Assembly (NCBI GenBank): GCA_023101725.1
Contig: JALJCO010003418.1
Span: 157,001-221,000 of the forward strand
From: Atherinomorus stipes
Taxonomy: Eukaryota > Chordata > Actinopteri > Atheriniformes > Atherinidae
Reading direction: 5' to 3'
DNA length: 64,000 nucleotides
Position 1 is the stretch's first letter. Each line of letters opens with the position of its first letter. The notes under the pieces were generated by a model, which was given only the letters and a program-made list of their open reading frames with translations, had not been told where the DNA came from and did not search any database. Shown in pieces: positions 41,572 through 54,700 of this stretch. Position numbers and translations under genes: made by a program.

Positions 41572-44500
41572 TAGGGATGGGCATATCGATACCCTGGAGT
41601 CGATACATCGATACCAGCCAGACAAAACATGAAAATCGATACTTTTTTGAGTATTGCAATACAAAATATGTAGTTTGTTTCCACTTCTTAAGAGTTTTAG
41701 GCAATGAAATGATGTGAAGGCAGCCAGATTGCAGCTTCTGTGTCACATGATGGTGGTAGCCTATCAGATTCTAGCTTCTGTATCACATGATGGTGGTAGC
41801 CTATCAGATTCTAGCTTCTGTATCACATGATGGTGGTAGCCTATCAGATTCTAGCTTCTGTATCACATGATGGTGGTAGCCTATCAGATTCTAGCTTCTG
41901 TATCACATGATGGTGGTAGCCTATCAGGTTCTAGCTTCTGTATCACATGATGGTGGTAGCCTATCAGATTCTAGCTTCTGTATCACATGATGGTGGTAGC
42001 CTATCAGGTTCTAGCTTCTGTATCACATGATGGTGGTAGCCTATCAGATTCTAGCTTCTAGGTCACATGATGGTGGTAGCCTATCAGATTCTAGCTTCTG
42101 TAACACATGATGGTGGTAGCCTATCAGATTCTAGCTTCTGTATCACATGATGGTGGTAGCCTATCAGATTCTAGCTTCTGTATCACATGATGGTGGTAGC
42201 CTATCAGATTCTAGCTTCTGTATCACATGATGGTGGTAGCCTATCAGATTCCAGCTTCTGTATCACATGATGGTGGTAGCCTATCAGGTTTTAGCTTCTG
42301 TATCACATGATGGTGGTAGCCTATTAGATTCTAGCTTCTAGGTCACATGATGGTGGTAGCCTATCAGATTCTAGCTTCTGTAACACATGATGGTGGTAGC
42401 CTATCAGATTCTAGCTTCTGTGTCGCATGATGGTGGTAGCCTATCAGAGTCTAGCTTCTGTGTCACATGATGGTGGTAGCCTATCAGATTCTAGCTTCTG
42501 TATCACATGATGGTGGTAGCCTATCAGATTCTAGCTTCTGTATCACATGATGGTGGTAGCCTATCAGATTCTAGCTTCTGTATCACATGATGGTGGTAGC
42601 CTATCAGATTCTAGCTTCTGTATCACATGATGATGGTAGCCTATCAGATTCCAGCTTCTGTATCACATGATGGTGGTAGCCTATCAGATTCTAGCTTCTG
42701 TATCACATGATGGTGGTAGCCTATCAGATTCTAGCTTCTGTATCACATGATGGTGGTAGCCTATCAGATTCTAGCTTCTGTATCACATGATGGTGGTAGC
42801 CTATCAGATTCTAGCTTCTGTATCACATGATGGTGGTAGCCTATCAGATTCCAGCTTCTGTATCACATGATGGTGGTAGCCTATCAGATTCTAGCTTCTG
42901 TGTCGCATGATGGTGGTAGCCTATCAGATTCTAGCTTCTGTGTCACATGATGGTGGTAGCCTATCAGATTCTAGCTTCTGTATCACATGATGGTGGTAGC
43001 CTATCAGATTCTAGCTTCTGTATCACATGATGGTGGTAGCCTATCAGATTCTAGCTTCTGTATCACATGATGGTGGTAGCCTATCAGATTGTAGCTTCTA
43101 TATCACATGATGATGGTAGCCTATCAGATTCTAGCTTGTGTATCACATGATGGTGGTAGCCTATCAGATTGTAGCTTCTGTATCACATGATGGTGGTAGC
43201 CTATCAGATTCTAGCTTGTGTATCACATGATGGTGGTAGCCTATCAGATTCTAGCTTCTGTATCACATGATGGTGGTAGCCTATCAGATTGTAGCTTCTA
43301 TATCACATGATGGTGGTAGCCTATCAGATTCTAGCTTCTGTATCACATGATGGTGGTAGCCTATCAGATTCTAGCTTCTGTATCACATGATGGTGGTAGC
43401 CTATCAGATTGTAGCTTCTATATCACATGATGGTGGTAGCCTATCAGATTGTAGCTTCTATATCACATGATGGTGGTAGCCTATCAGATTCTAGCTTCTG
43501 TATCACATGATGGTGGTAGCCTATCAGATTCTAGCTTGTGTATCACATGATGGTGGTAGCCTATCAGATTCTAGCGTATGTATCACATGATGGTGGTAGC
43601 CTATCAGATTCTAGCTTGTGTATCACATGATGGTGGTAGCCTATCAGATTCTAGCTTCTGTATCACATGATGGTGGTAGCCTATCAGATTGTAGCTTCTA
43701 TATCACATGATGGTGGTAGCCTATCAGATTCTAGCTTCTGTATCACATGATGGTGGTAGCCTATCAGATTCTAGCTTCTGTATCACATGATGGTGGTAGC
43801 CTATCAGATTGTAGCTTCTATATCACATGATGGTGGTACCCTATCAGATTCTAGCTTCTGTATCACATGATGGTGGTAGCCTATCAGATTGTAGCTTCTA
43901 TATCACATGATGATGGTAGCCTATCAGATTCCAGCTTCTGTATCACATCATGGTGGTAGCCTATCAGATTCTAGCTTCTGTATCACATGATGGTGGTAGC
44001 CTATCAGATTCTAGCTTCTGTATCACATGATGGTGGTAGCCTATCAGATTCTAGCTTCTGTATCACATGATGGTGGTAGCCTATCAGATTCTAGCTTCTG
44101 TATCACATGATGGTGGTAGCCTATCAGATTCCAGCTTCTGTATCACATGATGGTGGTAGCCTATCAGATTCTAGCTTCTGTGTCGCATGATGGTGGTAGC
44201 CTATCAGATTCTAGCTTCTATGTCACATGATGGTGGTAGCCTATCAGATTCTAGCTTCTGTATCACATGATGGTGGTAGCCTATCAGATTCTAGCTTCTG
44301 TATCACATGATGGTGGTAGCCTATCAGATTCTAGCTTCTGTATCACATGATGGTGGTAGCCTATCAGATTGTAGCTTCTATATCACATGATGATGGTAGC
44401 CTATCAGATTCCAGCTTCTGTATCACATGATGGTGGAAGCCTATCAGATTGTAGCTTCTATATCACATGATGGTGGTAGCCTATCAGATTCTAGCTTCTG

Positions 44501-46429
44501 TATCACATGATGGTGGTAGCCTATCAGATTGTAGCTTCTATATCACATGATGATGGTAGCCTATCAGATTCTAGCTTGTGTATCACATGATGGTGGTAGC
44601 CTATCAGATTCTAGCTTCTGTACCACATGATGGTGGTAGCCTATCAGATTCTAGCTTTTGTATCACATGATGGTGGTAGCCTATCAGATTCTAGCTTGTG
44701 TATCACATGATGGTGGTAGCCTATCAGATTCTAGCTTCTGTATCACATGATGGTGGTAGCCTATCAGATTCTAGCTTGTGTATCACATGATGGTGGTAGC
44801 CTATCAGATTCTAGCTTCTGTACCACATGATGGTGGTAGCCTATCAGATTCTAGCTTCTGTACCACATGATGGTGGTAGCCTATCAGATTCTAGCTTGTG
44901 TATCACATGATGGTGGTAGCCTATCAGATTCTAGCTTGTGTATCACATGATGGTGGTAGCCTATCAGATTCTAGCTTCTGTACCACATGATGGTGGTAGC
45001 CTATCAGATTCTAGCTTCTGTATCACATGATGGTGGTAGCCTATCAGATTGTAGCTTCTATATCACATGATGGTGGTAGCCTATCAGATTCTAGCTTCTG
45101 TGTCACATGATGGTGGTAGCCTATCAGATTCTAGCTTCTGTATCACATGATGGTGGTAGCCTATCAGATTCTAGCTTCTGTATCACATGATGATGGTAGC
45201 CTATCAGATTCTAGCTTGTGTATCACATGATGGTGGTAGCCTATCAGATTCTAGCGTGTGTATCACATGATGGTGGTAGCCTATCAGATTCTAGCTTGTG
45301 TATCACATGATGGTGGTAGCCTATCAGATTCTAGCTTCTGTATCACATGATGGTGGTAGCCTATCAGATTGTAGCTTCTATATCACATGATGGTGGTAGC
45401 CTATCAGATTGTAGCTTCTGTATCACATGATGGTGGTAGCCTATCAGATTCTAGCTTCTGAGTCACATGATGGTGGTAGCCTATCAGATTGTAGCTTCTA
45501 TATCACATGATGGTGGTAGCCTATTAGATTCTAGCTTCTGAATCACATGATGGTGGTAGCCTATCAGATTGTAGCTTCTATATCACATGATGGTGGTAGC
45601 CTATCAGATTCTAGCTTCTGTATCACATGATGGTGGTAGCCTATCAGATTCTAGCTTCTGTATCACATGATGGTGGTAGCCTATCAGATTCTAGCTTCTG
45701 TATCACATGATGGTGGTAGCCTATCAGACTCTAGCTTCTGTATCACATGATGGTGGTAGCCTATCAGATTCTAGCTTCTGTATCACATGATGGTGGTAGC
45801 CTATCAGATTCTAGCTTCTGTGTCACATGATGGTGGTAGCCTATCAGATTCTAGCTTCTGTATCACATGATGGTGGTAGCCTATCAGATTGTAGCTTCTG
45901 TATCACATGATGGTGGTAGCCTATCAGATTCTAGCTTCTGTGTCACATGATGGTGGTAGCCTATCAGATTGTAGCTTCTATATCACATGATGGTGGTAGC
46001 CTATCAGATTCTAGCTTCTGTGTCACATGATGGTGGTAGCCTATCAGATTCTTGCTTCTGTGTTTTGCAGAATTTGGCAGAATAATATCACTATTACATT
46101 TTCTATTTGAACATTTTCCACTGAATAAATTTAAATAATCTTAACCGTGTACTTCAGTTATTTGATATTTGAAAGAAGTTTTTTTTATCTTACTTTTGTG
46201 TATTTTACTTATTAATATAATTTATTACTGTTTTAAAAGTATTTCTGTCCAGTACTTCTCATCTCAAGTTGTACTTATATTTAATGTTGCCCTTGCATTC
46301 AAGATATTAATACAAACTCTACAATTGTGATTTTATTTTAAGGAACAAAAAGTATTGGTGTCGATAAAAAAGTACCATAAACTACTGGTATCATATCAAC
46401 AGGAAAAGTTTCGGTATCGCCCATCCCTA
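41572..46429. mobile_element. hAT-like non-autonomous element with an expanded interior
   Basis: Left end TAGGGATGGGCATATCGATA and right end (reverse complement) TAGGGATGGGCGATACCG form a terminal inverted repeat identical over the first 11 bp. The arms are rich in ATCGATAC motifs. Total 4.86 kb, of which about 4.3 kb is the internal 40-bp array. No transposase reading frame. The flanking 8-mers do not match well, so the hAT assignment rests on the terminal sequence. Confidence 0.7.
41733..46062. repeat. 40-bp minisatellite (~108 copies), second array
   Basis: Unit CTATCAGATTCTAGCTTCTG followed by TATCACATGATGGTGGTAGC. Every unit is exactly 40 bp: the repeat keeps the same phase from end to end without an indel. 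Variants (TGTCGC, GTAGCTTCTA, TGATGG, CTTGTG) recur as ordered strings. For example the variant order at 42,841-43,120 recurs at 44,121-44,400, 32 units away. Unrelated in sequence to the other 40-bp array. Confidence 0.97.
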
Positions 46430-47026
46430 AGCAGAGGGACTGGAATAATGAGGAAACCATCACGTAGGATGAGATTGTGGTTCTAAATTTAGCTCATTGT
46501 CTCACTGATATCAATTAAAATGATGCACATCTTCTCAAAAATCCCAATCTGGGAATCAGCTTTGATGCATTGTGGGCCAGCAGCCACATTTGTAAAACAG
46601 CTGATTTCAGATGTCTGCTGTTAGAGTAACAGCCTCAAAATCACAGAAAAATCTGAAATAAACACGTTAAAAAGCAAGAAAAAATGCACACAAACACACT
46701 GAACAGGCTTTTCTCACAACACATGTTCCTGTGACGTGTTCAGGGGAAGAAGCCGAGCACCTTCTGAGACAAACTGAAGGAAAACGGGTGAAGCTTGAAC
46801 TGATGAAGCAACGCATGCTGATCTGATTGGGAACGTGACATACGGCTGAGTTATGGCAGGAAATCAGAAATAAAATTCATTTTTAACCCTCTGGCATCCA
46901 TATCTCCATGTCAGAGCTTAAACACCAAAAACATTTGGCTCAGTCTGCGTTGCGTTCAATGCCGTCTTCTCTCAGAGGAAAACTGGACGCCCAGCGTTCC
47001 CAGTTAAAATCACAAGGAAGCTGATG

Positions 47027-47057
<31 letters not shown>

Positions 47058-48500
47058 CACACACACACACACACACACAAAACAAAAGGCAAGAAAAAAA
47101 AATAAATTCTGTCATAAATTAATAAAATAAAATTGACACAAGTGAAGCAGATTAAGGCCGAACAAAACCAAGGGTTCTTTTTATAACTGTGGAAAAATGA
47201 CTCATTTACTATGGCACACAATCCTATCCTCCACTTTCAGCTTTTCCTTTAAGTGAATCATTTTTGGCATTTTGTTTCTGAACAGGATTTGGAGCCCTCT
47301 ACACGACCTAAAGCAGAAGAAAAGACGATGAGAAGGGATCTAATGGAAAATGGACAAGATTTTGCTCCAGTGCAAAGCATCCTAAGATGTGAGAAGCAGC
47401 TGAAACTGGCGATTAGAGCGATTACGCAACTTCAAATCCAATCAAATGACTTTTCCTGACAGCAAAAATCCAATACTTGATTTAAGAGTGCTTGCAGATG
47501 TAAGCTGTGACTTCTCCCTGGAAGAAATAAAGAAAACTTCAGAGCTCCTTTAAAAAAGTAGATCCAGGTCCTCATTTACCACCGAGCAGAAATGCATAAC
47601 TTTATAAAGTTAATTAGCAAAATCTGGAGATTTAAAAAGCAGAATAAAGACAGAATGAAAACATGCTGGATGAAATGCACCAGGAGCGATTAAGGGAAGG
47701 AAAAGGACGGCTGCTGGCCCATCCTGGGGGGGTGTGGGCTCGTGTCCTGTGCTCTGAGGTATACTCGGTAGGAAGTAAGAACGTAGTGAGGTGAGTTTCC
47801 GGGCAGATCGGAGGTGGACGCTGGACAGGATCTGGTGGACGGTGCTGTAAACGGACACACAGTGGGACAGACGGAGGTTTCATTGGAGGTTTGGGAATCT
47901 GCAGAATATTCTCTGATTGAAAATGCATCCACTGGAGTGGAAAACAGGAATTTTTGAAGTAAACAACAACAAAACAAAAAACAGAATTAAGGGCCTGATT
48001 ATCAAGTTTTGCCTCTTTTTGTAAAATTGTCCTTTATTTTTTTGCACTGGAGTAAAACTTTTGAAAAGTCTGGCAGCTATTGTTTTAACTGGAATCGCTA
48101 AAAATCTAAACTGACGTGTAAAAGGGAAATCAGTTGATCCGACTACACGCAGAACGTGCTCGTGTGTTTGGGATTCCCAGAACTACAGCTCGGATCTGGG
48201 ATGTCAGGACAATTTCACTTTGCAAAGATTTTTGATGAAGTAAGATGAGACCAGTTTGTGGTTTTTCTTTTTTTAAATGAGTAAAAATAAGTTTGGTCTC
48301 TAATTTCTTGAATATATTTGTACTAATAAAGGTTATTTTCTGAAAACAGCAGACTGCTTACTAATGCAAACTGAACTGACCAAGGGGGGGCCACAGAATA
48401 TTCCCTCTGAATCAATCTGAAGCTCCAACGCTGGAGATAATTAAGAGCAAATTCGTAGGGGGGGGGGTCACATGGATGCAACCTCGTCCCCAGTGGGCTT
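46430..48500. other. Region after the igsf9b stop codon
   Basis: Contains (CT)n at 47,023-47,055 and (CA)n at 47,056-47,078; otherwise unique sequence. On the minus strand it follows the igsf9b stop codon, so at least its right part should be 3' UTR. No other gene seen. Confidence 0.5.
48033..48038 (-). terminator. Candidate igsf9b poly(A) signal
   Basis: AATAAA on the minus strand about 465 nt after the igsf9b stop codon. Offered as a candidate only; a much longer 3' UTR is also possible. Confidence 0.3.
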
Positions 48501-48715
48501 TCAGAGGAGGGTGGCATGGTCTGGGTCCATGCTGTCCATGCTAGCTAAAATGGCCTTCTGGTCCTCTGGAGGGGGGCGGCGGTACAGCAGGGCAGAAAAG
48601 CGCGTGTATGGATCGTGGAGGATGGGTCGTTTCTTCTTCTTGCGGAGGTAGAGAGCTTCTTCGGGCGGGAGTACCTGAGAGGTGTAGGCCTGCTGGGTCT
48701 GAGAGGTGGAGACAC
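48501..48715 (-). CDS. igsf9b: igsf9b terminal exon with PDZ-ligand-like end
   Basis: 215 bp, acceptor after a C-run (CCCCCCAG|GTGTC), stop TGA at 48,503-48,501. Encodes 70 residues: [39 protein letters not shown], then [19 protein letters not shown] and a C-terminus ending DHATLL. The final T-L-L fits a class I PDZ ligand (S/T-X-hydrophobic), in line with the known coupling of IGSF9B to the scaffold S-SCAM/MAGI2 through PDZ domains. The link to igsf9b rests on strand, distance and exact phase. Confidence 0.82.
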
Positions 48716-51700
48716 CTGGGGGGGGGAAGACAGACGGTTCGTTCAAAGGCATGGAAACTCACAGTGACGCCACGTTTACAGATTCTGAACTCGCTGATGT
48801 TCCGGCAGTGAAACACATCTGCGGTTCACTCGCTTGGACAACCACGTTTAGCAGCAATAAGTTGAAGCGATTGTTTTCTGTGTGATTTTATTTTAGACAT
48901 GGATGGTGTCGATGCAGTCAGCATGAACACAAGCTGGATAAGCAAGAACAGCCAAAGCAGCGGCGGCAGTGGCAAGCACGTCTGAGTTATGTTTCAACAT
49001 AATGTAAATGATGTCAGTTTGTGGCATCAAGTGAGAAGATGTAGATCACTCCATGTCCAAAATCCCTCCCAGGGACAACACAGGATCCCTCTAAGGCAGG
49101 GTTTCCCAACCCTGGTCCTCAGGGACCCCAGCCCTGCTGGTTTTCCAGATATTCCTACTTCAACACACCTGACTCAGATGAAAGGCTCGTTAGCAGGTTG
49201 CAAAGAAGTTGATGAGCAGTTGAGTTGATCTGAATCAGGTGTGGTGGAGTTGGAAACCTGGAATACATGCAGGGCGGGGTCCCTGAGGACCAGGGTTGGG
49301 AAACCCTGCTCTAAGGGAGCGTCCTCAGTCGAGTCCACAAAAAGACCAAACAAACTGGACTGTTGAACTCACAAGACTGCTGAAAGGAGTCCAAGACAAA
49401 AGCATTTCAACAGTAAGAGGGTTCAGTTTGATTGGAGATGGTAAAACATTTATTTCTTTATTTTATCTGGATCCCCGTTAGCTGCAGCAAAACTGCCGCT
49501 ATTCCTCCTGGGGTCCGACACAACATATGAAATACATTACACAAGAGGTTAAAAACAAATCACAAAAGATAACATGAGCAACACAAAACCACTAAATTAT
49601 TAAAACTATAAACATAAAAGCCAAGACGTAAAAACATAAAAAAATCAGAAACATAAAATTACTAAGAATTACATATATAAAGAAAAGTTCTTCCCATAAA
49701 CACTGGGAAACACAATACCTCTTTTTCCACTCCATAGCAAACCGTTCATATTTCTAGTATTCATTTTTATTATATATTATTGTTTTATTTTTATTTAAAT
49801 TGCTGGTATATATTCAATGGTAATCAAATTCAGATTTTATATTGACTTAAAATATATTTTTTTACTGATAATTTAAATTTTTTAATGTTGATCATTTTCT
49901 CTCGGTGTTTGTCAGTGCGTTCCATTCCAACATTGCTCTGTACATCACTGTTCTTTTACTGTAATTTGTTTTAATCTTTGGCACAGAAATGACCTCTGAC
50001 AGCATGTCTAGTTCTGTAGCCATGATTTTCCAAACTGTAATGTAGTTTTTTATACAGAACATTTGGGACTTTTAATATAGATAAACTTCTTATAAACATT
50101 AATAATGAATAGTGTAACCTATCTTTTACCATGAACCACCCGAGATTTCTGTGCATTGCCAACACATTTGTTCTGAAGTTACAACTAAGGACAATACGAG
50201 CTGCTCTATTTTGTACTTTTTGTAATTTATTTATCATGTCAACTGTAGTGTTTGACCAGACCAATGGACAGTAGTCCAGCTTTGACAAAATTAATGCTTG
50301 CATTATTAATTTGACTGATTTTGGAGATAGATAAGCTCTACACCTTCTAATGACAGAGACACCTTTTCCCATTTCCTTAATAATACCATTTACATGTGAT
50401 TTCCACAGAAGTTTGTTATCGATAACAACACACAGCAGTCTGGTCTCCTGCACTTGGTTGATACGAACCTCTTTGATTTTTAGATTTAACTGTGGGTTTT
50501 TGCTAATGTTATGATTTGAGCCAATTACCATACAGTTTGTTTTAGATACATTCAAAACAAGTTTGTTGTTGTTTATCCAGTCCATAACTGCTTTTAAATC
50601 TTCTTTTAAAACTGAATTGATTTCATCTGTAGTGAGTGCAGCGGCATATAAAGTGGTATCATCAGCATACATTCCTACGTTTGTAGTTTTTAAGACCAGT
50701 GGTAGGTCATTGGTAAAAACAGTGTACAGTAACGGTCCCAGACAACTTCCCTGTGGTACTCCACAAGAAACAATGCTCTCATCAGAAAAACAACCATTAA
50801 AGAAAACTGTTTGTGTTCTGTCAGTTAAATAACTCTTGAGCAAGGACAAAGCCGAAATCTCAAACCCATAACATTCCAGTTTTTCCAACAGTAATTTATG
50901 ATCAATTAAATCAAATGCTGCTGAGAAATCCAGCATAGCAGCACCAACCATTTTGTTTTTATCCATTTCGCTTAGCCAGTCATCCGTCATTTGAGTTAAA
51001 GCTGATGTTGTAGAATGATCCTTTCGATAAGCATGTTGAAAATTGGTCATTAAACCATTCAGAGACAGATAATTTGTAATTTGTTCAAATATTACACATT
51101 CCATAATTTTACTTAAAACAGGTAAGAGACTGATAGGATGACTGTTTGCTCCAGAGAATGGCAATTTCTTATTTTTTGGTCATGGAATTACCTTAGCCCG
51201 CTTCCATAATGGAAATGTACAACTGGAAAAACTCATGTTTATAATGTGACAGATGGGAATAGCAATTTCCAAGATCTTGATGATGATTGTAGAGTCTGAC
51301 CACAGCACATCCCAAAGATTCTCAATGGGGTTCAGGTCTGGACTCTGTGGGGGCCAATCCATGTGTGAAAATGATGTCTGATGATCCCTGAACCATCTTT
51401 CACAATCTGAGCCCGATAAATTCTGGCACGCTCATCTTGGAATATGGCCGTGCCATCAGGAAAGAAACATCCATTGATGGAAGAACCTGCTCATTCAGTA
51501 TATTCAGGTATCAGCTGACCTCATTATCTGAGCTCATACTGTTGCTGAACCTGGACCTGAGCAACTGCAGCAACCCCAGATCATCACACTGCCCCCACAG
51601 GCTCATACAGTAGCACTAGGCATGATGCTGCATCACTTCATCTGCCTTTCCGGCCACATTTCTTCCTGGAAGACGATGGTCCACCATCCTTCCAGTTTTT

Positions 51701-54700
51701 CAGAATGCGTTGGACTGTTCTGAACCCAGTTTTAGTAGTTTCTGCATCTCCTTAGATGTTTTCACCTCTTCATGCCAATGATCTGACCCTTCTCAGACAG
51801 ACTAACATCTTTTCCACGACCACGGATGTGTCTTTCCACATGGTTGTCATGGAAATGAGAAGCAACTCATTGCACCAGTTGGGGTTAAATAACTTGTTGC
51901 AGCTGAAAGATAATCGCCCATCATGTAATTATCCAATAGGAGGCTCCGACCTGTTTGCTTAGTTACATCCAGGTGGCGACTTTTTTTTGGCCAGGCAGGG
52001 TGTATCCGATGGTTGAGTGAGGAAACCACCATCCACCTCCAAAAATGATGGTGTTTGACTGGAATTTTTTCCCATCAGTTCATTCAAAGTTGACCATACC
52101 TTTTTGCTATCACTTTTAATATCCATAATCCTCTTTTCATAATATGATTTCTTTTTCATTTTATTTAACTTAGTAACATCATTTCTCAATTTACGATCCG
52201 ACCAGGGTGTCCGGTTGCTTCTGGCTGTAAACTTTCTGAGAGGAGTGTGTCTGTCGACTACCAGCAGCAGAATTTCTTCTAATTTATTTAAAGCTTCATT
52301 TGGATTACATTCTTTTAGAATTTTCTCCCAACTTTGATTTTTAATTTCTTCGGTAAAACATTGAATTTTAAAAGTTTTGTATGATCTTTTGAAAATGAAC
52401 TTGGGTCCCATCTTTGGGATTGTTGTTTTTTCTTACTACAACTACCATATTATGATCACTACAACCAATGGGCACTGAAAAAGCTGTGAGATATAATTCA
52501 GGAGCATTTGTAAATATATGATCAATACATGTGGAGCTCTTTGCACCATTACTTCTAAAACATGTCCTAGTAGGTGTTTTTATGAGCTGGTGAAGACCAG
52601 AGGCCATAGTAGTTATCAACATTTTGTTTTTCAATGAACAATTTTGTGCCAACCAGTCAATATTAAAGTCTCCAGTTAAATATATTTCCTTACCCATAAC
52701 ACTAATATAATCTACCATCCGGCATATTTTATGTAGGTACATAGCGTTAGCACTAGGTGGTCTATAACAGCTGCCCACTAGAATCGCTTTTAAATGAGGC
52801 AGATGTATTTCTACCCACAGCACTTCAATTTCACTGTCCAAGTCTTCTCTGATTTTTGTTGCTATGCATTCCCACCACCATATGCATTTCTATCCCCTCT
52901 ATATATGTTGTATCCCCTGATATTTAAAATACTATCTTCAAATGTGGAGTCCAAGTGTGTCTCAGTATTTGTATCTCATTGTAGAGAATTTCAGTTATTT
53001 CATGCAGTTTATTTCTGATGCTATTAAACATCATGATGCGTTTCTCTGCTTTTTTACTACATGTTGTGCTTTTCTTTGCTCTGTTAAACACTGATTTGAA
53101 ATCTGTATGAAAAAAACAAAACAGTTATATGAGTAAAGACTGACTGATTGATTAAAACCAATAAGACATCTAGCTCATAATTTGCTTCCATTTTTTCTCT
53201 GGTGACCAGGTTGTTATGTGCTTTATGTTTCCTGACTAACAATTATGTTGTTGATTATTTCTTTGTTTTAATGATGCTGGAAAGACTTCTGTTTGTTGAA
53301 TCAACTCATTTTTAAATTGACAAAATGTATTGATTCTTCCAACTTTAATCCAATCCAGTAAATCACACCGAAACAAAAGTCAGTTTATAAGATAGATGTG
53401 AATGCAAATCCCGGACAAGCTCCCAAATATGTTCAGGTCTCTAAACCAAAAAAAAAGGCTAGAAGAGAACCAGAACTTATGAGCTTAACCAACATATACT
53501 CAATCAACAAAAACCTTTGAAAAAAAGGAAATCTTGGTCATGAAAACAAAAGATTGAAGTAGAATGCAAACCAGTGACTGAATGGGTCGTAGGATCTGGA
53601 TGCTCCTCCAGCCATTAGTCCAAAACCAAACTAAAGCACTTAAACCATAAACAGCAATGTCACTGACTCCCGACTCAACACAGAACAGAAGTTGCAACAA
53701 GGAAAAGAAACTGTTTGGTAGAGAAGATTTGATAAGTTTTTTCATGAGTACAACCCACATACCGAACTCTCCTGTTCATCCCACAGATGCATTTCCCGAA
53801 AATGTGGCTCCACTCTTTTGAGAACGATAACAGGCTTTCTAGAAGTATAATTCACCAAGTCTCCTTACTTCCTGTGTTACGTTCATATCCCCGTTTACAA
53901 AGTGTGACTGGAGAGGATGAAGCTGCGTACCTGCTTTCTTTCTGGACTTTGAGTTATTGTTGTTCATGGTCATCTTTTTGGCCTTTTTAATACGTTGGTA
54001 TCTCAGTGCATCAATCCTCTCAGACCCCGAATGGGCACTCGGCGCACCTCGACGTTTTCTGGATAAAGAGGAGAAAGAGAAGGAAAAAAAGGTAACTCTG
54101 GGCCAAACGTGGTCAGTGCACTGTGTGTGTGCACTACGGAGCGCACGAAAACTACGCAATCCCAAAAACAGCACTGCTCGTGCTAAGCAAAGAGGTGCAG
54201 CACATTGCCAAAGGATCAATGTGAGTCACCCAAACAGCTGTACTCTGAAATCCAGCAAACGAGGGAGGGAGGGGGGATCTCTTTTCAAAAGTTTTGACAT
54301 CAATACAACTACTTTACAATAATTAAAATCTTATATTATCCAAATTAACACAGATATTTTTAGGTTTATTGTGAATATTTTGACAAAATCAAAATCTAGG
54401 TGGCATTTATAATTTGTACACCTTGAAATTTCTTTGTTCATCAATGACATCTAAAAGTATTTCACTCAAATTGATCCAAACAATCTACATCCAAAGAAAT
54501 CAAAAAGTATTTCACAACTCCTGAAACCACCTATTTACTTCTCATGGTGCAGATTACAAGAGTGAGTAACGTTGCTGAGAGAATACAACATTTAAAAAGA
54601 CTTGCACTGTTGGTTTCAGAGCAAAATTCACCAATAAACATGACTACTGTAAAAAATGTATGCAAGACTTTCCAATAGAGTCAATGTTTGCAGATTTGAT

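Larger units (their letters stand above)
49446..53110 (-). mobile_element. Rex1/CR1-like LINE, interrupted
   Basis: Non-LTR element in igsf9b intron sense orientation. Its 3' end carries the reverse complement of TTATCTGGATCCCCGTTAGC. Endonuclease and reverse transcriptase remnants lie in order 5' to 3'. It is split at about 51,270-52,003 by a Tc1-like transposon, with loss of some LINE sequence at that point. The clade name is from remembered motifs; L2/CR1 group is the safer level. Confidence 0.88.

Noticed and set aside
41572..46429. 8-bp target duplication for the large hAT-like element
   Set aside because: Flanking 8-mers (GCACTGGC and AGCAGAGG) do not match, so no duplication is claimed.
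47610..47977. Minus-strand proline-rich ORFs after the igsf9b stop codon
   Set aside because: They follow the igsf9b stop codon with no acceptor joining them; more likely 3' UTR.
53839..54219. 126-codon minus-strand ORF as a separate gene
   Set aside because: Only 53,931-54,058 is supported, as an exon of igsf9b with clear splice sites; the rest is flanking intron.
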